Assembly: GCA_025358235.1 (NCBI GenBank)
Contig: JANYKH010000138.1
Location: forward strand, 1 to 6,147
DNA length: 6,147 bases
Source: Chloroflexota bacterium
GTDB taxonomy: Bacteria > Chloroflexota > Dehalococcoidia > Dehalococcoidales > RBG-16-60-22
Reading direction: 5' to 3'
Part shown: in pieces, positions 1 through 6,147 of the stretch
Numbering within the stretch: the first letter of the stretch is position 1
How the letters are laid out: each line of letters begins with the position of its first letter
Made by a program: the position numbers and the translations under genes
The notes under the pieces: generated by a model
Database searches by the model: none
Told to the model about the DNA's origin: nothing
The model's input: the letters and a program-made list of their open reading frames with translations, nothing else

Positions 1-520
1 CGCTTTCGGTTCTATCGAGGTTTTCCTCCCAATTTACCTTAACGAGCAGATGGGACTGACCCCGCTGGAGATCGGCGCGCTATTCACCGTTCAGGTGCTG
101 GCCGCCACCCTCACCAAACCCATCATGGGGCGCTATTCAGACAGATATGGGCGCGTTCCGATGATCACCACCGGGCTGGCCGTAGGCGGCGTTGCGACAG
201 CTTTGCTCACCTTTTCCGGCAACTACTTTATTATTGCCGGAATCGTGGCGGTCTTTGGCCTGGGGCTGGCCACTGTCACGGCATCCACTTCGGCATTGGT
301 GGCAGACCTTTCAAGTGCGCAGGGGCGTGGCGGGGCCATGGGCGTGCTTTCCAGCATCATGGACGTGGGACATTCTTCCGGCCCGATGGTCTGCGGCCTG
401 CTGGTTGGTGCGTATTCATATCGGCTGGCCTTTGGGGTTGTGGGGATCGCGCTGGTAGTTATCGCGCTCGTTTACGGGGTGGGGATGCGGGGCGTGACCC
501 GGGCTGTTAAAGCTGGCTAA
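1..520 (+). CDS. MFS transporter, C-terminal half (5' end outside window)
   Basis: The reading frame is open from base 2 to the TAA at 518-520, giving 172 residues with no start in the window; the in-frame ATG at 50 is internal. The fragment is strongly hydrophobic with about five to six membrane segments (roughly residues 1-13, 22-42, 53-72, 76-96, 112-137 and 140-162). This fits the second six-helix bundle of a 12-helix Major Facilitator Superfamily carrier. Residues 43-51 (GRYSDRYGR) match the MFS motif A loop, normally between helices 2-3 and repeated between 8-9. The glycine- and serine-rich stretch near residues 112-137 resembles the helix 11 region. It is probably a proton-coupled drug or metabolite exporter of the inner membrane, but the substrate cannot be read from this half. 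The gene is convergent with mtaB and overlaps its 3' end by 14 bp. Confidence 0.85.
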   Translation, partial: AFGSIEVFLPIYLNEQMGLTPLEIGALFTVQVLAATLTKPIMGRYSDRYGRVPMITTGLAVGGVATALLTFSGNYFIIAGIVAVFGLGLATVTASTSALVADLSSAQGRGGAMGVLSSIMDVGHSSGPMVCGLLVGAYSYRLAFGVVGIALVVIALVYGVGMRGVTRAVKAG

Positions 521-1781
521 CGGTTATTATATCTCCGCAAATGGCGCCGCCGTTGCCCATTTTCCGCATCCTGACCTGCATGACTTTGTTGGTCAGGTCT
601 TCGCTGCTTCTCGCGTGTACCCGGATGTAGTTACCCGTCAGGCCGGTCCATTCGGTATACTTGGCGGTCTCAAAAAGCACCGGCATGGTTCGTCCAATAA
701 ATCCCAGTTTGAACCTTTCCGCGGACTCAGCGCTTAGTCCAAGCATGATATCGGCCCGCAGTTGCTTGACGTTGTCCGAGCAGGCGGGTTTAATCAGGGA
801 CGCTGCGGTGTTCTCTCTCATCGAATAGGGAAAAACATGGATTTGGGCGAATTCCATGTGCCGGCAGAATTCATAACTGCGGCGGAATTCTTCTTCTGTC
901 TCCGCCGGAAACCCCACAATAATATCGGTGGTAATCGCCGCGTCCGGAACTACTTTGCGAATTGCCTCTACGGCTTCTGCAAAATCAGCGGTATCATAGC
1001 GCCGCTTCATCCGGCTTAAAACACTGTCGCAGCCGCTCTGCAAAGCGAGGTGAAAATGGGGGCACAGCCGTGAATCCTGCCATAACGGCAGTAAATCCGG
1101 GGTAATTTCTTGTGGCTGGAGGGAAGACAGCCGTATGCGGGGAATGTTGGTCTCCGCCAGCACGCGGCCCAGCAACCCGGCCAGATTCAGACCGGCATCG
1201 CCGTAAACCCCAATCCTCGTTCCGGTCAGGATTATTTCCTGGATTCCATCCGCCTCGCGTGCCTTTAAATCTGCCATAATTTCGTCCGCCGGGACGGATT
1301 TTTCCGTCCCTCTGACGCTCGGCACGATGCAGTAGGAACAGAAATTGGTGCACCCCTGCTGGATTTTCACAAACGAGCGCTTGCGGTGCACGTCCCGCTC
1401 GATGATTTGCGGGGAGGCGGGGCCTTTCAACAATTTGCGCAGGCGTTTTACCAGCACGGATTTGTCGCCGTCTATCGGGATTATTTTGACGCCCTCGATG
1501 TCTTCAAGGTTGTTGCCCTTCCGGCTGGCATAGCATCCGGTAGCGATGACAAGGGCTTTGGGATTACGCCGGCGCGCCAGCCTCAACAGATGACGGGCCT
1601 TGCTGTCCGCGATATGCGTGACGGTGCAGGTATTCAGGATGTAGACCTCGGCCTTCGCGGAAGGCCCTACAATGCGGAAGCCGGCTCCGGCCAGTTCACG
1701 GGCCAGGGCCTCAGTTTCCGCCTGGTTCAGCTTGCACCCCAGTGTGTCCAGTGAAACGCGTACTTCAGTATCTGAAATCAT
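507..1781 (-). CDS. mtaB: tRNA N6-threonylcarbamoyladenosine-37 methylthiotransferase, MtaB type
   Basis: A radical-SAM methylthiotransferase of 424 residues, the usual family length. MtaB converts t6A37 to ms2t6A37 in tRNAs reading ANN codons, in the cytoplasm. The three domains are present in order. The N-terminal MTTase (UPF0004) domain has Cys16 (in TLGCKLNQ), Cys52 (in NTCTV) and Cys83 (in TGCYA), which ligate one Fe-S cluster. The radical-SAM core carries the CxxxCxxC triad at Cys144, Cys148 and Cys151, followed by SVRG. A TRAM RNA-binding domain occupies roughly residues 355-424. The TLGCK-NQ-E signature and the HVFPYS motif near residue 315 favour MtaB over MiaB or RimO. The ATG at 1781 is the only reasonable start, because the family begins about 7-15 residues before the first cysteine and no other ATG, GTG or TTG fits. 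No Shine-Dalgarno sequence precedes it; instead a strong promoter sits 11 bp upstream, so translation is probably near-leaderless. Confidence 0.93.
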   Translation of the reverse strand: MISDTEVRVSLDTLGCKLNQAETEALARELAGAGFRIVGPSAKAEVYILNTCTVTHIADSKARHLLRLARRRNPKALVIATGCYASRKGNNLEDIEGVKIIPIDGDKSVLVKRLRKLLKGPASPQIIERDVHRKRSFVKIQQGCTNFCSYCIVPSVRGTEKSVPADEIMADLKAREADGIQEIILTGTRIGVYGDAGLNLAGLLGRVLAETNIPRIRLSSLQPQEITPDLLPLWQDSRLCPHFHLALQSGCDSVLSRMKRRYDTADFAEAVEAIRKVVPDAAITTDIIVGFPAETEEEFRRSYEFCRHMEFAQIHVFPYSMRENTAASLIKPACSDNVKQLRADIMLGLSAESAERFKLGFIGRTMPVLFETAKYTEWTGLTGNYIRVHARSSEDLTNKVMQVRMRKMGNGGAICGDIITVSQL

Positions 1782-1792
1782 GTTGTAGTTTC

Positions 1793-1821
1793 ATTATAGG
1801 TGCCTGCAGTCTCATGGTCAA
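1793..1821 (-). promoter_or_regulatory. Sigma-70-type promoter of mtaB
   Basis: On the minus strand the -35 hexamer TTGACC (1816-1821, 5 of 6 consensus) is followed by a 17-bp spacer and a perfect -10 TATAAT (1793-1798). By the usual spacing transcription should begin near the A at 1786, only about 5 nt before the mtaB ATG at 1781. The promoter lies in the 66-bp gap after recJ, so mtaB can be transcribed independently of fabF-recJ, although read-through remains possible because I see no convincing terminator between them. The sequence match is seen directly; use and start site are inferred. Confidence 0.75.
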
Positions 1822-1837
1822 AACATCGGGCCACGGG

Positions 1838-1848
1838 GTGCCTGGCAC
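1838..1848. repeat. 11-bp palindrome GTGCCTGGCAC at recJ 3' end
   Basis: This is a perfect inverted repeat (GTGCC-T-GGCAC) that begins within the last base of the recJ stop codon and lies 17 bp upstream of the mtaB -35 element. Its first part, GGTGCCTG (1837-1844), recurs as a direct repeat at 1799-1806 inside the mtaB promoter spacer. It could be an operator half-site arrangement, the core of a REP-like intergenic palindrome, or chance. The hairpin would be short (4 bp with a 3-nt loop) and no T-tract follows directly, so it is not a convincing terminator. Confidence 0.4.
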
Positions 1849-3524
1849 TAGGGGTGTCTCTGAAAGTCCAGAAGGGTTAGCCGGAGGCTTTCCGCGCCGT
1901 TCCAGCGGTCTATTTCCAGATTGAAGACGATGTCCAGGGGGCCGGTGACTTCTCCTGCGCGGTCGCCCATGCGGAAAGCCACGGCGTTCCAGACCATTGT
2001 TCCCTGGCGGAGTTTCATCCTCATATGTTCACCGTTTTTGCCCATGCGGTTGAAGTCCAGCACCTGGACGCCCAGGCTCATGAAGTTGGGGGCGGGGTTG
2101 CCTTCCCCGAAGGGCGACATCTGCTGGACAGCCTGATAGGTTGCTCCGCCCAGCCCATCCAGAACCACCTCACCATCGATGTCCAACTGCGCCCGCAGGT
2201 CTTTACCCTGAAGCAGTTTGGCGGCGATTTCCGTCAGTTTCATCTGGAGTTTGGGGAGATTGGCTGTGGGCAGCGCGAAACCGGCCGCCTGGGAATGCCC
2301 GCCATAACGGGTGAGCAGGCTGCGGCACTGGTCCAGCGACTGGATAATATTAAACTCCGGGATGCTGCGGCAGCTTCCGGTGCAGACGTCATCGGCAATC
2401 CTCATGACAATCGCCGGACGGTAAAATTCTTCTACCAGTCTGCCCGCCACGAGGCCGGAAATACCTGAATGCGTATCTTTATCTCCCGCCATCAGGACCG
2501 GAGTTATTCCACGGTCGCTCACCTGCTGACGCGCACGTTCCATTGTTTCCACGGTCAGGCGCTGCCGTTCCTGATTCTTCTCACGAAGCCACAGGGCGAG
2601 TTGGGCTGCTTCCATAATCGATTTCGTCGTCAGAAGGGTATAAGCGCCCATAGCGTGGTCCATGCGACCGGCGGCGTTAATGCAGGGCGCGATGATCCAT
2701 GAAACCGCCTCTACGTCCAGGCGGGTAATGGTGTTCACAGCGGCAATCTGGGTAATGCCGGGGCGGGGTTTCTCATTGATCAGACGCAGACCGGCTTTAA
2801 CCAGAAAGCGGTTTTCCCCGTTAAGCGGCGAAATATCAGCAATGGTCCCCAGTGCGGCGAGATCAGAGAAAAGTTCAGGATCGGCGTCACGGCCCATGCT
2901 GGCCATCAGCGCCTGAACGACTTTCATGGCTACACCGACCCCGGCCAGATCGCGGTAAGGGTATTCGGATACGGCCAGTTTGGGATTTACTACGGCGAGA
3001 GCGCGGGGAAGTTCATCGAGAGGGGTGTGGTGGTCCGTGACGATCACATCCATCCCCATACGTTTGGCGGCTTTAACCTCATTGACGCTGGTGATGCCGC
3101 AATCAACAGTGATAATCAGGCTGATGCCAAGCTTGTGGAGTTTTTCCAATCCAGCCAGGCTCATCCCGTAGCCTTCGGTGAGGCGGTGGGGGATGTAAGG
3201 TATGGCATGCCCGCCCAGTGCGGCGATCCCCTCCACCATCGTAGCGGTGGCGGTCACTCCATCTACGTCATAATCGCCGTAAACGGCAATGCCTTCTCCG
3301 CCTAAAAGGGCGCGGTAGATGCGCGGTACGGCGGCGTCCATGCCGGGCAACTGGAAGGGGTCATAGCTCAGGCGTTTGTCCCCGGTAAGGAACGCTTCAA
3401 GTTCCACCGGATCATTGATGCCGCGGTTATAGGCCAACTGGGCCACCAGCGGATGAATATCCGGGCGGCTCAGGGCATGGGTATCAGGAATCGGCGGCCG
3501 AATTTTCCAGCGGCAGCGGCTCAA
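1848..3524 (-). CDS. recJ: Single-stranded-DNA-specific exonuclease RecJ
   Basis: A 558-residue protein, normal for bacterial RecJ, a 5'-to-3' ssDNA exonuclease acting in RecF-pathway recombination, mismatch repair and base-excision repair. The DHH-phosphoesterase motifs that bind the two catalytic metals are complete: GDYDVDG at 83-89, the VDCG aspartate at 141, TDHH at 163-166, and the TIAD aspartate at 230. NAAGRMDHA follows at 283-291. The DHHA1 domain has an HSGISGLVAGRL stretch near 352-363, CRSI near 385, and RYGGHSQAAGF at 406-416. The OB-like C-terminal domain has PFGEGNPAPNF at 471-481 and the closing WNG...LRLTLLDF. The start is TTG at 3524, 2 bp after the fabF stop. It yields the typical RecJ N-terminus (basic residues, then W and PP), and a weak GGGG ribosome-binding stretch (3532-3535) lies 7 nt upstream inside fabF. 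Translation is probably coupled to fabF in one transcript. Confidence 0.95.
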   Translation of the reverse strand: MSRCRWKIRPPIPDTHALSRPDIHPLVAQLAYNRGINDPVELEAFLTGDKRLSYDPFQLPGMDAAVPRIYRALLGGEGIAVYGDYDVDGVTATATMVEGIAALGGHAIPYIPHRLTEGYGMSLAGLEKLHKLGISLIITVDCGITSVNEVKAAKRMGMDVIVTDHHTPLDELPRALAVVNPKLAVSEYPYRDLAGVGVAMKVVQALMASMGRDADPELFSDLAALGTIADISPLNGENRFLVKAGLRLINEKPRPGITQIAAVNTITRLDVEAVSWIIAPCINAAGRMDHAMGAYTLLTTKSIMEAAQLALWLREKNQERQRLTVETMERARQQVSDRGITPVLMAGDKDTHSGISGLVAGRLVEEFYRPAIVMRIADDVCTGSCRSIPEFNIIQSLDQCRSLLTRYGGHSQAAGFALPTANLPKLQMKLTEIAAKLLQGKDLRAQLDIDGEVVLDGLGGATYQAVQQMSPFGEGNPAPNFMSLGVQVLDFNRMGKNGEHMRMKLRQGTMVWNAVAFRMGDRAGEVTGPLDIVFNLEIDRWNGAESLRLTLLDFQRHP

Positions 3525-3526
3525 GA

Positions 3527-4783
3527 TTAAGCCCCAAATTTGCGGAAGATGAGAACCGAGTTATGCCCGCCGAAGCCGAACGAGTTAGAAAGGACCGTCC
3601 TTACATTGCCTTTGCGGGCCACGTTCGGGATATAGTCCAGATCGCAATTGGGATCGGGAGTTTCCAGGTTGATGGTCGGCGGCATAATGCCGTTGACAAT
3701 GCTAAGTATGGAAATGGCCGCCTCAGCCGCGCCCGCCGCGCCGATAAGGTGGCCGGTCATGGACTTGGTGGAACTGATGGCGACCTTTTTAGCTGAATCG
3801 CCCAAGGCAATCTTAATAGCTTTGGTTTCCATTGCATCGTTAAGCTGGGTGGAAGTGCCGTGAGCATTGATATAGTCAATTTCAGAGGGCTGAATTCCGG
3901 CTCTTTTTATAGCCAATTTCATGGCCTTGGCGGCGCCGGAACCATCTTCCAGGGGCTGGGTGACATGGAACGCATCTGCCGTGGCGCCGTAGCCGATGAG
4001 TTCGGCGTAGATGCGGGCGCCGCGTTTCTGAGCGTGTTCCAGACTTTCCAGAACTAACGTCGCCGCGCCTTCGCTGATGACGAAGCCGTCACGGTTAAGA
4101 TCAAAGGGTCGGGACGCTTTCTGCGGGGCATCGTTGCGCGTTGAGATGGCTTTCAGTGCGCTGAACGCCGAGATGCCCATCGGGTTAACAATGGATTCCG
4201 CGCCGCCGGCCAGCATCACTTCAACTTCGCCGTGCCGCACGAGATCCCACGCCGCGCCGATGCCGTCTGAACCGCTGGAACAGGCTGAGGTTGTGCAAAA
4301 GTTGGGGCCGGTGACATTGAGGTGAATAGATACCTGGGCGGCGGCCATATCCGCGATCATCATGGGGGCAAGGAAGGGGCTGACGCGGTCCGGGCCCTTT
4401 TCCATGAGGACGCGAGCCTGTTCAAAAAGTGTACCCAGCCCGCCGATGCCGCTGCCGATGATGACGCCAATGCCTTCACGGTTGGAATCATCAATCTGGA
4501 TGCCGGAGTCTTTTACCGCCTGAACGCTGGCGGATACGGCCAGTTGAGCGAAACGGTCCATGCGGCGGACGTCTTTAAAATTGATATATTCGCGGGGGTC
4601 AAAGCCCTTGACCTCACCGGCGAATTTGGTTTCATAGTTGGAGGCGTCAAAAAGGGTGATGTTGGCGATACCGGATTTGCCGGCGATAAGGGCTTCCCAT
4701 GTGGCGGTGGTGTTAAGGCCAAGGGGGGTCACCATGCCGATGCCGGTGACGACGACTCGTTTTTCGTTGTTATTCAGGCACAT
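3527..4783 (-). CDS. fabF: Beta-ketoacyl-[acyl-carrier-protein] synthase II (FabF)
   Basis: A 418-residue thiolase-fold condensing enzyme that joins malonyl-ACP to a growing acyl-ACP in cytoplasmic type II fatty-acid synthesis. The catalytic triad is intact: nucleophile Cys168 (in TTSACSSG), His308 (in NAHGTST) and His345 (in TGHLIGAAGA), with Lys340 nearby. Numbering is offset by exactly five from the E. coli FabF triad (163/303/340, from memory) because of a short N-terminal extension (MCLNNNEKR). The acyl-pocket position equivalent to E. coli Ile108 is also Ile (residue 113), consistent with long-chain elongation. The gatekeeper loop SFGFGGHN is at 401-408. The ATG at 4783 follows an AAGAGG ribosome-binding site (4795-4800) with an 11-nt spacer. 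No acyl carrier protein gene, the common upstream partner, lies here: lgt is upstream and recJ follows 2 bp downstream. Confidence 0.96.
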   Translation of the reverse strand: MCLNNNEKRVVVTGIGMVTPLGLNTTATWEALIAGKSGIANITLFDASNYETKFAGEVKGFDPREYINFKDVRRMDRFAQLAVSASVQAVKDSGIQIDDSNREGIGVIIGSGIGGLGTLFEQARVLMEKGPDRVSPFLAPMMIADMAAAQVSIHLNVTGPNFCTTSACSSGSDGIGAAWDLVRHGEVEVMLAGGAESIVNPMGISAFSALKAISTRNDAPQKASRPFDLNRDGFVISEGAATLVLESLEHAQKRGARIYAELIGYGATADAFHVTQPLEDGSGAAKAMKLAIKRAGIQPSEIDYINAHGTSTQLNDAMETKAIKIALGDSAKKVAISSTKSMTGHLIGAAGAAEAAISILSIVNGIMPPTINLETPDPNCDLDYIPNVARKGNVRTVLSNSFGFGGHNSVLIFRKFGA

Positions 4784-4915
4784 ATTTTAATTTTCCTCTT
4801 AAAATCCCGTTTCAGGTTTATGCTAAATTTAATAGTTGTAGTTGTACCACATTTGAATCAAGTTTAGCAATGGGAGTTTAACGAGGAAGCCGATTTTTGA
4901 TATCGCGGCGCAGTG
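4784..4915 (-). promoter_or_regulatory. AT-rich lgt-fabF intergenic region, probable fabF promoter
   Basis: This 132-bp gap is the largest in the window and its fabF-proximal part is distinctly AT-rich. On the minus strand a possible promoter is TTGCTA (4865-4870), an 18-bp spacer, and an extended -10 of the form TGG-TACAAC (hexamer 4841-4846), giving a leader of about 50 nt. Each hexamer matches consensus at only four of six positions, and TTCAAA-17-TATTAA is an overlapping alternative, so the exact promoter is uncertain. A 9-bp palindrome TTGAATCAA (4853-4861) and a tandem TACAACTACAAC (4835-4846) overlap the candidate. The AAGAGG at 4795-4800 is the fabF ribosome-binding site. I see no hairpin plus T-tract terminator for lgt. 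Confidence 0.4.
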
Positions 4916-5704
4916 CTACTCGTGTCCCGCGGATTCTTTCTTGATCCAGCGCATTTTCATGACCATCGGCGGCACCGTTACCAGCAGCACAATGATGCCG
5001 ATCACCTGCGCCTGCTCCAGTCCCAGTGCAAACGATGAACCCACCCGCAGGAAGCCGATGCCAATCCGCCAGGCCCCGTACATCGCCATGTAAAGCATGA
5101 ATATCATCCCGGCAGGCTTAACCCGGTTTCTCAGCACCGTGACGATGCCAAACATCGCCGCCAGAGCGAATATTTCAAATACCTGGGTCGGATAAACCGG
5201 TATGCCGATCGGGCCGAAAGTATGCGGGTCACTGTAAACAATAGAGCACCAGGTATCGGTTTGATCGCCGTAGCAGCACCCGTTGAACAGGCACCCCACC
5301 CGCCCTATCATCTGCGCCAGGATAATGCCCGGCGCCACCAGGTCAACCAGTAAAGCGTAATTGAATTTGGCGAAACGGCTGTAAACCCAGATGCCCAGAG
5401 CCGCCCCCAGCACCGCCCCGTATATCGTCAATCCCTGCCCGCCTACTATCTCGGCGGGATGCTCCATGAAATAGCTCCACCGGTCGATAACATGCAGCAC
5501 GCGGGAAAAGATAATGCCGGATGGTATTCCCACGATGGCCGCGTTCATGATATGGTCGCGCGTTATCTGCCCGTTGGACCTCTTCAAAGCGCGCAGGGTC
5601 CACCAGATTAAAACAATAATGCCAATGGCGATGGCGATGCCGTACCACCCCACCTTTATCGGACCAAATTCAAACGCGATAGGATTTATATTTATTTCAA
5701 ACAT
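4916..5704 (-). CDS. lgt: Prolipoprotein diacylglyceryl transferase (Lgt), variant active site
   Basis: A 262-residue integral membrane protein with about seven hydrophobic segments (roughly residues 15-37, 50-70, 88-110, 118-133, 174-192, 198-218, 230-250), close to the usual Lgt size. Lgt transfers diacylglycerol from phosphatidylglycerol to the lipobox cysteine of preprolipoproteins, the first step of lipoprotein maturation. Family hallmarks seen are WYG at 20-22, the signature GRVGCLFNGCCYG at 134-146, YPTQVFE at 171-177, and YGAWRIGIGFLR at 209-220. Compared with E. coli Lgt (recalled), Tyr26, Arg143, Gly154 and Arg239 are kept as Tyr21, Arg135, Gly146 and Arg213. The His103, Asn146, Glu151 and Glu243 positions are Tyr95, Cys138, Cys143 and Gly217. 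This cysteine-containing signature occurs in other Lgt-family sequences, so function is likely but not certain. The ATG at 5704 has GAGG 4 nt upstream (5709-5712), a short spacing, with a second GAGGG at 5716-5720. Confidence 0.88.
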   Translation of the reverse strand: MFEININPIAFEFGPIKVGWYGIAIAIGIIVLIWWTLRALKRSNGQITRDHIMNAAIVGIPSGIIFSRVLHVIDRWSYFMEHPAEIVGGQGLTIYGAVLGAALGIWVYSRFAKFNYALLVDLVAPGIILAQMIGRVGCLFNGCCYGDQTDTWCSIVYSDPHTFGPIGIPVYPTQVFEIFALAAMFGIVTVLRNRVKPAGMIFMLYMAMYGAWRIGIGFLRVGSSFALGLEQAQVIGIIVLLVTVPPMVMKMRWIKKESAGHE

Positions 5705-5729
5705 TCAGCCTCAATCCCTCACCCCACCC

Positions 5730-6147
5730 CTAGCTGTTGAACAGCCCGTCCACAAAAGCCTCCGGATTAAACGGCGAAATATCGTCCAGTTTTTCCCCGG
5801 TGCCGATAAACCTGATCGGTATTTTCAATTCGTCGCAGATCGCCAGCACAACCCCGCCCTTGGCGGTGCCGTCCAGCTTGGCCAGAAAAAGGTCCGTGAC
5901 CGCGGCGGTGGAGGTAAAGTTGCGCGCCTGGCTCAGCCCGTTCTGGCCGGTAGTCGCATCAAGCACCAGAATGACTTCATGCGGGGCGGTGGGGTCTAAC
6001 TTGCCCGCCACTTTCTTGATCTTTTTGAGTTCGTCCATGAGGTTAAATTTGGTCTGCAAACGGCCCGCCGTATCGATGATTACCTCGTCTATGTGGCGGC
6101 TCTGGCCTGCCTGCAGCGTATCATAAACCACCGCCCCGGGGTCAGCC
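5730..6147 (-). CDS. ftsY: Signal recognition particle receptor FtsY, C-terminal part (5' end outside window)
   Basis: The frame is open to the right edge; the visible 138 residues start with ADPGAVVYD, and the in-frame GTG at 6131 is internal. They form the second half of the SRP-type GTPase G domain. Seen are the G3 motif DTAGR (fragment residues 25-29), DATTGQN (63-69), the G4-like [10 protein letters not shown] (89-98), and the closing G5 region with [12 protein letters not shown] and a terminal FVDGLFNS. FtsY is the membrane-associated receptor that binds Ffh-4.5S RNA-ribosome complexes and hands nascent chains to SecYEG. The protein ends directly after the G domain without a methionine-rich M domain, and DATTGQN rather than DAMTGQD is present; both argue for FtsY and against its paralogue Ffh. 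The TAG at 5730-5732 lies 25 bp before the lgt start, so the two genes are probably cotranscribed. Confidence 0.95.
   Translation of the reverse strand, partial: ADPGAVVYDTLQAGQSRHIDEVIIDTAGRLQTKFNLMDELKKIKKVAGKLDPTAPHEVILVLDATTGQNGLSQARNFTSTAAVTDLFLAKLDGTAKGGVVLAICDELKIPIRFIGTGEKLDDISPFNPEAFVDGLFNS

Noticed and set aside
1386..1754. 122-codon plus-strand open frame inside mtaB
   Set aside because: It is antisense to the conserved MTTase domain of mtaB and has no family resemblance.
1823..1848. Possible intrinsic terminator for recJ made from the GTGCCAGGCAC palindrome and the downstream GATGTTTTG
   Set aside because: The hairpin has only about four pairs with a 3-nt loop, and the short T run is some ten bases away rather than directly following the stem.
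1742..1924. 60-codon plus-strand open frame crossing the recJ-mtaB gap
   Set aside because: It overlaps the ends of two real genes and the mtaB promoter on the other strand, and the peptide has no recognisable features.
2025..2468. 147-codon plus-strand open frame inside recJ
   Set aside because: It is entirely antisense to the conserved DHHA1 and OB regions of recJ, with no recognisable domain or ribosome-binding site; treated as a shadow.
4322..4867. 181-codon plus-strand open frame antisense to fabF and extending into the lgt-fabF gap
   Set aside because: It lies opposite the N-terminal part of a fully supported fabF, its protein is low-complexity (rich in Gly, Asp, Ala, Val) and resembles no family I know. 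It is explained by codon bias of the opposite strand.
4890..4915. Possible terminator hairpin just after lgt (CGAT...ATCG)
   Set aside because: The stem is only about four uninterrupted pairs and no T-tract follows.
5514..5999. 161-codon plus-strand open frame across the ftsY-lgt junction
   Set aside because: It is antisense to conserved lgt and ftsY sequence and the translation shows no domain.
6129..6131. GTG as the start of a separate 133-residue protein at the right edge
   Set aside because: The frame stays open upstream to the window edge and encodes ADPGA, matching the FtsY G domain, so the GTG is an internal valine codon.

Overview
The window is a stretch of ordinary chromosomal housekeeping DNA. 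Six protein genes cover nearly all of it. Reading along the minus strand from the right edge, the order is ftsY (5' end cut by the window), lgt, fabF, recJ and mtaB. A plus-strand MFS transporter gene, cut by the left edge, converges on mtaB. There are no RNA genes, CRISPR arrays, insertion sequences or phage-like genes that I can see, and no gene-free stretch longer than about 130 bases.

Organism: base composition is moderately GC-rich by eye. The proteins look like those of an anaerobic environmental bacterium. The combination of a cysteine-rich Lgt motif (GRVGCLFNGCCYG), an MtaB-type methylthiotransferase and this FabF sequence suggests to me Chloroflexota of the Dehalococcoidia type. This is an impression from memory, not a demonstrated assignment.

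Layout: ftsY and lgt are 25 bp apart and probably cotranscribed. Both concern the membrane: FtsY docks ribosomes carrying nascent secreted or membrane proteins, and Lgt puts the lipid anchor on exported lipoproteins. A 132-bp AT-rich gap, the largest in the window, separates lgt from fabF and is the likely site of the fabF promoter. fabF (fatty-acid chain elongation) and recJ (single-strand DNA exonuclease) are only 2 bp apart, and recJ begins with TTG. mtaB (tRNA ms2t6A37 modification) lies 66 bp beyond recJ. It has its own near-consensus sigma-70-type promoter so close to the ATG that the mRNA should be almost leaderless. mtaB and the MFS gene overlap tail to tail by 14 bp.

I did not find a previously undescribed system. 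The observations most worth checking are the near-leaderless mtaB promoter with its repeated GGTGCCTG element, and the Lgt sequence, in which several positions important in the E. coli enzyme are changed.
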